A stretch of DNA of 9,413 bases from Methanocorpusculum sp. (lineage in GTDB: Archaea > Halobacteriota > Methanomicrobia > Methanomicrobiales > Methanocorpusculaceae), in contig DALTVZ010000046.1 of the NCBI GenBank assembly GCA_029987315.1, positions 1 through 9,413 on the forward strand, read 5' to 3'. The notes beneath the pieces were generated by a model. It saw only the letters and a program-made list of their open reading frames with translations, ran no database searches and had not been told where the DNA came from. The position numbers and the translations under genes were made by a program. Of the stretch, positions 6,166 through 9,413 are shown piece after piece (within the stretch, counting starts at the first letter, position 1; every line of letters starts with the position of its first letter).

Positions 6166-6184
6166 TTAAAATGAGTCATTTTAA
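6166..6184. promoter_or_regulatory. Perfect 19-bp palindrome with upstream half-site, probable operator of proVWX
   Basis: TTAAAATGA (6166-6174) and TCATTTTAA (6176-6184) are exact reverse complements around a single G (6175). A direct copy of the left arm, TTTAAAATGAG, sits at 6149-6159, 16 bp upstream of the same string at 6165-6175. The palindrome overlaps the nearer TATA candidate and ends 24 nt before the proposed TTG start, a position suited to repression. Binding by a dimeric transcription factor is an inference; no regulator gene is in the window. The rest of 5972-6208 shows no gene. Confidence 0.55.
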
Positions 6185-6208
6185 CAAAGATTAGCTACAA
6201 ATACTAAG

Positions 6209-7450
6209 TTGGAGGGTTTCATTATAGTTGAAAAAGTATGTGACGGCGATCCGCACACATCGGAACCGATCGTTCAGGTACATGGTTTGACAAAGGTCTT
6301 CGGCCATGACCCGGAAAAAGCGCTGGAACTTCATCGATCCAATCGCTCAAAAAAGGAGGTGCACGAGGAAACTGGGGCGACGATCGCTCTCAATAATATC
6401 TCTTTTGAGGTGATGCGTGGGGAAACCTTTGTTTTGATGGGTCTTTCCGGAAGTGGCAAGTCGACGCTTCTGCGTTGTATCAACCGGCTTATCGAGCCGA
6501 CCAGCGGGGAGATAATTATTGACGGTGGGAACATCGTCGGCATGGATCATCAGGAGCTCTTACTGCTTCGCCGAAAAAAACTCGGCATGATCTTTCAGAA
6601 CTTCGCACTTCTTCCGCAGAGAAATATCCTCGACAATGTTGCATTCGGTCTTGAGATCATGGGAATTTCCAAAGTTGAACGCAACAAACGTGCTGAATCT
6701 GTCCTGGAAATGGTCGGCCTTGGCGGCTATGGAGGAAGTATGCCGTCAGAGCTTTCAGGCGGTATGAAGCAACGCGTAGGCCTTGCCCGGGCTCTCACCA
6801 GCGATCCGGACATCCTTCTCATGGACGAGGCGTTCAGCGCTCTTGACCCCCTGATCCGCCGTGACATGCAGGACGAGCTCCTGGAACTTCAGGAGCGGCT
6901 CGGCAAGACGATCATCTTCGTCACTCATGATCTGGACGAAGCATTGAAACTTGGCGACCGTATCGCTCTGATGAAGGACGGGGCGATCGTCCAGATCGGC
7001 ACCCCTGAAGAGATCCTGTCAAACCCGGAAGACGCGTATGTCGAGAAGTTCGTTGCCGACGTAGACTTGACCAGGGTCCTCTCGGCAAAAGACGTCATGC
7101 GCCGTCCTGAGCCGGTAGCTCAATGCACCGCCGGCCCGCGGGTCGCTCTCCATTTGATGGAAGAGCATGACATCCCGATGATCTTCGTGGTCACTCGTCA
7201 CAGAAATCTCCGGGGTCTCGTGACCTTAGAAGACACCGTTGCAGCAGTCAAGGCAGGAAAGACCCTGTCGGATATTCTGAAAACAGATATCCCGATCATT
7301 GCACCTGATGCATCGCTCTCCGACACCATCTCGCTGAGTGTCGAAGGCCAGTATCCCTTAGCGGTCGTTGACGAAAATGGCAGACTTCGAGGCGTGATCT
7401 CCCGCTCCTCCATCCTTGCCGCACTTGCCCGAAAAGGGGGTGATTCATAA
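6209..7450 (+). CDS. proV: Glycine betaine/proline-type ABC importer ATPase with CBS domains (ProV/OpuAA)
   Basis: This ATPase of about 413 residues energises uptake of glycine betaine or a related osmolyte on the inner face of the membrane. It has the ProV-type N-terminal extension (FGHDPEKALEL, 31-41, then GATIALNNISF), Walker A GLSGSGKST (78-86), Q-loop Gln130, signature LSGGMKQRV (182-190), Walker B DILLMDE (201-207) and H-loop His240. Two CBS repeats follow at about 294-345 and 352-408; in the OpuA family these sense ionic strength or cyclic dinucleotides. The start is uncertain. TTG 6209 is the only standard start codon that keeps the conserved N-terminus, yet the only Shine-Dalgarno (GGAGGG, 6211-6216) lies just after it; an ATT at 6221 is possible. 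The stop shares one base with the ATG of proW (TAATG). The product is clear from the family; the substrate is inferred from all three subunits. Confidence 0.94.
   Translation: MEGFIIVEKVCDGDPHTSEPIVQVHGLTKVFGHDPEKALELHRSNRSKKEVHEETGATIALNNISFEVMRGETFVLMGLSGSGKSTLLRCINRLIEPTSGEIIIDGGNIVGMDHQELLLLRRKKLGMIFQNFALLPQRNILDNVAFGLEIMGISKVERNKRAESVLEMVGLGGYGGSMPSELSGGMKQRVGLARALTSDPDILLMDEAFSALDPLIRRDMQDELLELQERLGKTIIFVTHDLDEALKLGDRIALMKDGAIVQIGTPEEILSNPEDAYVEKFVADVDLTRVLSAKDVMRRPEPVAQCTAGPRVALHLMEEHDIPMIFVVTRHRNLRGLVTLEDTVAAVKAGKTLSDILKTDIPIIAPDASLSDTISLSVEGQYPLAVVDENGRLRGVISRSSILAALARKGGDS
6211..6216 (+). promoter_or_regulatory. Shine-Dalgarno without a standard in-frame start behind it
   Basis: GGAGGG is the best ribosome-binding sequence before proV. 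In the proV frame the next codons are ATT (6221), ATA (6224) and GTT (6227), and no ATG, GTG or TTG occurs before the conserved N-terminus. In the +1 frame a TTG at 6228 opens a 20-codon reading frame that stops at 6288-6290. Either initiation is non-canonical, or TTG 6209 is used without this site. Confidence 0.5.
7436..7444 (+). promoter_or_regulatory. Shine-Dalgarno of proW inside the end of proV
   Basis: GGGGGTGAT matches the archaeal anti-Shine-Dalgarno core (GGTGAT) and ends 5 nt before the proW ATG at 7450. It overlaps the last codons of proV, so translation of the two subunits is probably coupled. Confidence 0.6.
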
Positions 7451-8292
7451 TGGAGCTGCCTAAGCTCCCGATAGGAGATGCCATTGAGGCAATCGTAGAC
7501 TGGATCGAGATGTATTTCTCATGGCTGCTTGATGCGGTCAGCGATGGTCTTCGTGTAATCGTGAACGGATGCGAGGACCTTCTTCTCGGCATACCAGCCC
7601 CGGTTTTGATCGTTCTTACGGGCGTGCTCGTCTGGTTTGTTACGCATCACGACATCAAGATGACGGTCCTCACGATGCTCGGTCTTTTGCTGATATGGGA
7701 TATGGGCCTCTGGGAGCTTTCGATGCTCACCGTTGTCCTTGTTCTCATCGCAACGGTGATCGCGCTCGCCCTTTCGCTCCCTATTGGTATCGCGGCTGCG
7801 AGAAACGACACTCTGAACACGATCCTTCGCCCGTTTCTGGACTTTATGCAGACGATGCCCTCGTTTGTTTATCTGATCCCTGCGGTGATCTTCTTCGGTC
7901 TAGGTAGCGTTCCCGGCATCATTGCGACCGTGATCTTTGCGATGCCGCCGGCACTCCGTCTCACGACGCTTGGTATCCGACAGGTCCCCATTGAACTTAT
8001 CGAAGTGGCTGATGCATTTGGGGCGACCCCTCGACAGAAACTGTTGAAGGTCCAGCTTCCGGTTGCACTTCCGACGATAATGGCCGGGGTCAACCAATGC
8101 ATCATGCTTGCTCTTTCGATGACCGTTATTGCTTCTATGATCGGAGCAGGCGGACTCGGATATCAGGTCCTTGTGGGGATCCAGCGTGTGGATATCGGTA
8201 TGGGATTCGAGGCAGGACTTGCCATCGTTATCCTTGCGATCATCTTTGACCGCATCACCCAGAACCTTGTGCCGAAGTTTGAGATAAAGTGA
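7450..8292 (+). CDS. proW: Glycine betaine/proline-type ABC importer permease (ProW/OpuAB)
   Basis: This 280-residue permease subunit forms the transmembrane path for the osmolyte and docks on ProV. It begins with an amphipathic stretch (about 8-45), then hydrophobic segments at roughly 50-65, 70-86, 90-116, 134-151, 155-168, 215-232 and 252-267, consistent with the ProW topology. The cytoplasmic coupling (EAA) motif is EVADAFGATPRQKLLKVQLP (185-204). Other ProW-typical stretches are LPIGIAA (110-116), DFMQTMPSFVYLIPAV (131-146), GLGSVPGIIAT (150-160), and IGAGGLGYQVLVGIQ (231-245). Length is normal for the stand-alone subunit, and the binding protein is separate rather than fused. The ATG shares a base with the proV stop. 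It lies between ProV and ProX in the usual order, so betaine-type uptake is well supported, though choline or proline betaine cannot be excluded. Confidence 0.95.
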   Translation: MELPKLPIGDAIEAIVDWIEMYFSWLLDAVSDGLRVIVNGCEDLLLGIPAPVLIVLTGVLVWFVTHHDIKMTVLTMLGLLLIWDMGLWELSMLTVVLVLIATVIALALSLPIGIAAARNDTLNTILRPFLDFMQTMPSFVYLIPAVIFFGLGSVPGIIATVIFAMPPALRLTTLGIRQVPIELIEVADAFGATPRQKLLKVQLPVALPTIMAGVNQCIMLALSMTVIASMIGAGGLGYQVLVGIQRVDIGMGFEAGLAIVILAIIFDRITQNLVPKFEIK

Positions 8293-8331
8293 AGCAGATC
8301 TTTGCGATCCATCTCAACAAATATGAAACCC

Positions 8332-8339
8332 TATAAAAT
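8332..8339 (+). promoter_or_regulatory. Internal TATA element upstream of proX
   Basis: TATAAAAT, a near-ideal archaeal TATA box, lies 40 nt after the proW stop. The expected transcription start near 8362 would give proX its own transcript with a leader of about 55 nt. This would allow extra production of the binding protein relative to ProV and ProW. Confidence 0.55.
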
Positions 8340-8385
8340 CCTGACCAAGGGGTGGTGCTGTACGCAACCCCCTTCTCTCTGTATC

Positions 8386-8410
8386 GCCGTACCCAATGCA
8401 TTTGGGCGGC
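8386..8410 (+). other. Leader hairpin directly before proX
   Basis: GCCG (8386-8389) pairs with CGGC (8407-8410) and, after a 2-nt bulge (TA), CCCAA (8392-8396) pairs with TTGGG (8402-8406) over a TGCAT loop. The 9-bp stem ends 7 nt before the ATG at 8418 and includes the purine-rich GGGCGG that would be the nearest ribosome-binding sequence. It could limit initiation or protect the 5' end of a processed proX mRNA. A second, weaker pairing, AAGGGG (8347-8352) with CCCCTT (8369-8374), lies just upstream. Confidence 0.55.
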
Positions 8411-8417
8411 TAAATCT

Positions 8418-9308
8418 ATGGTAAAAAACATGATCCAAAAGAAAAAAACTTTAACTATTATCATAATTACCGGGCTTCTCCTGATGCTCGTTCTATTCAC
8501 CGCGGGGTGCACGACCCAGCCGACAGGATCTGCAAAAGAGATCAGCATCGGATATGTCACATGGGACTGCGCCATCTCCAGCTCTAATGTGATGAAACAG
8601 GTATTCGAAAAAGCCGGATATGACGTCACGCTCATCGCAGTCGACGCAGGCCCGCTGTATCAGGCACTTGCCGACGGTGATGTCGATTTCACGACGACCG
8701 CATGGCTGCCTTATACGCATGAAAGCTATTGGGACACCTATAATAACCGGATCGATTATGTTCATCAAAACATCAAAGGCGCTGCACGCATCGGCCTTGT
8801 TGTCCCTTCGTACGTAACGATCGACTCGATCGATCAGCTTGGCAGTGTCGCTGACCGGTTTGACGGCAAGATCATTGGTATCGAGCCCGGAGCTGGTATC
8901 ACCATCAGAACTGAACAGGCGATCGACCAGTACGATCTTCCCTTAACACTCGTCACCAGCAGCAGTGCCTGCATGGCAGCAGAACTCGACTCCGCAGTTC
9001 GAGCAGGAGACTGGATCGCTGTGACCGGATGGTCCCCTCACTGGATGTTCAGCCGGTATGATCTCAAGTATCTTGATGATCCAAAAGGCGTATACGGCGG
9101 TTCTGAGGATATCGTAACTCTTGCACGAAGCGGTCTTAAGACCGATGATCCTAAGGCATATGGTATCCTGAGTCGGTTTGACTGGACCATGGCTGATATC
9201 ACATCGGTCATGAACGCGATCGAGGGCGGAATGTCCGAGAAGGATGCTGCAAAGGCATGGATCGATGCAAACCCCGAGACGGTAGCATACTGGATCGGGT
9301 CTGCCTGA
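8418..9308 (+). CDS. proX: Glycine betaine-type ABC importer substrate-binding lipoprotein (ProX/OpuAC)
   Basis: This 296-residue protein is the extracytoplasmic receptor that captures the osmolyte and hands it to ProW. It has a basic n-region (MVKNMIQKKK), a hydrophobic core (11-27) and a lipobox FTAGC with lipidation Cys31, followed by a short TTQPTGS tether. The OpuAC-type ligand domain spans about 41-294: GYVTWDCAISSS (45-56) with W49, TTAWLPYTHESYW (93-105) with W96 and W105, GIEPGAG (154-160), and TGWSPHWMF (203-211) with W205 and W209. Aromatic residues of this kind form the cage around the quaternary amine in the family; which ones do so here is inferred. ATG 8418 was chosen because it gives a normal lipoprotein signal; ATG 8430 would also work, while GTG 8352 adds 22 residues before it. 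The gene follows proW by 125 bp and may also have its own promoter and leader hairpin. Confidence 0.93.
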   Translation: MVKNMIQKKKTLTIIIITGLLLMLVLFTAGCTTQPTGSAKEISIGYVTWDCAISSSNVMKQVFEKAGYDVTLIAVDAGPLYQALADGDVDFTTTAWLPYTHESYWDTYNNRIDYVHQNIKGAARIGLVVPSYVTIDSIDQLGSVADRFDGKIIGIEPGAGITIRTEQAIDQYDLPLTLVTSSSACMAAELDSAVRAGDWIAVTGWSPHWMFSRYDLKYLDDPKGVYGGSEDIVTLARSGLKTDDPKAYGILSRFDWTMADITSVMNAIEGGMSEKDAAKAWIDANPETVAYWIGSA

Positions 9309-9310
9309 TC

Positions 9311-9324
9311 CCCTTTTTTTTTGT
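9311..9324 (+). terminator. Oligo-T terminator after proX
   Basis: CCCC followed by ten T (9315-9324) begins 2 nt after the proX stop codon. It is the longest T-run in the window and closes the proVWX operon. Confidence 0.75.
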
Positions 9325-9379
9325 TCATCTATCTCCGAAAATTTTAGAAAATAGGATCGTTTGGTATCGCAAATATGCG

Positions 9380-9413
9380 ATGAGAACGGTGAAGATCATG
9401 AAATATCAGAAGC
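9380..9413 (+). CDS. Possible start of a further gene, cut by the right edge
   Basis: A Shine-Dalgarno-like GGTGA (9388-9392) stands 5 nt before ATG 9398 (reading MKYQK), and an in-frame ATG at 9380 would give MRTVKIMKYQK. A 6-bp inverted repeat, ATCGCA (9366-9371) with TGCGAT (9376-9381), lies just upstream. Only five to eleven codons are visible, so neither coding status nor function can be judged. Confidence 0.3.
   Translation, partial: MRTVKIMKYQK

Noticed and set aside
8352..8417. GTG 8352 as start of proX
   Set aside because: It lies upstream of the transcription start predicted from the TATA box, inside hairpin sequence, and would put 22 residues before a normal lipoprotein signal.

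Overview
The window looks like a piece of a euryarchaeal genome, most likely a methanogen of the Methanomicrobiales; a Methanocorpusculum-like genus is a guess. The reasons are archaeal promoter architecture (TATA elements about 29 nt before start codons, so nearly leaderless mRNAs), oligo-T terminators (T8, T8, T10) without a classical hairpin directly before them, 4-bp gene overlaps, and gene content: a DadD-type deaminase beside a thioinosine phosphorylase, and twin ferredoxin/MinD ATPases. No methanogenesis marker gene is present. All recognisable genes lie on the + strand.

Layout. 1-192: end of a tandem repeat with a 57-bp period, running in from outside the window. 281-2253: a two-gene purine nucleoside salvage operon, an MTA/MTI phosphorylase-family protein overlapping by 4 bp a 5'-deoxyadenosine/MTA/SAH deaminase (DadD), closed by a T8 terminator. 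Together they would deaminate the by-products of radical-SAM and SAM-dependent chemistry (5'-deoxyadenosine, MTA, SAH) and cleave the resulting 6-oxopurine nucleosides. 2389-4817: a tight three-gene operon with a two-domain NifX/ORP-like (Nitro_FeMo-Co) protein carrying a Cys/His-rich linker, then two paralogous MinD-type ATPases, each with an inserted 2x[4Fe-4S] ferredoxin module. This resembles the orange-protein (ORP) clusters of sulfate reducers and is the least understood system here. It ends in overlapping hairpins and a T8 terminator.

5000-5929: a stand-alone EamA-family (DMT) permease, followed by a strong stem-loop. 5930-6208: an AT-rich intergenic region holding a perfect 19-bp palindrome and a half-site copy, probably the control region of the next operon. 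6209-9308: a glycine betaine/proline-type ABC importer, ATPase (ProV/OpuAA) with CBS domains, permease (ProW) and substrate-binding lipoprotein (ProX/OpuAC). The lipoprotein gene appears to have its own TATA element and a leader hairpin. A T10 terminator follows. A possible next gene begins just before the right edge.

Two start-site questions stand out. The proV frame has a good Shine-Dalgarno sequence but no ATG/GTG/TTG after it, and the ORP-like gene starts more plausibly at its second ATG (2389) than its first (2374).
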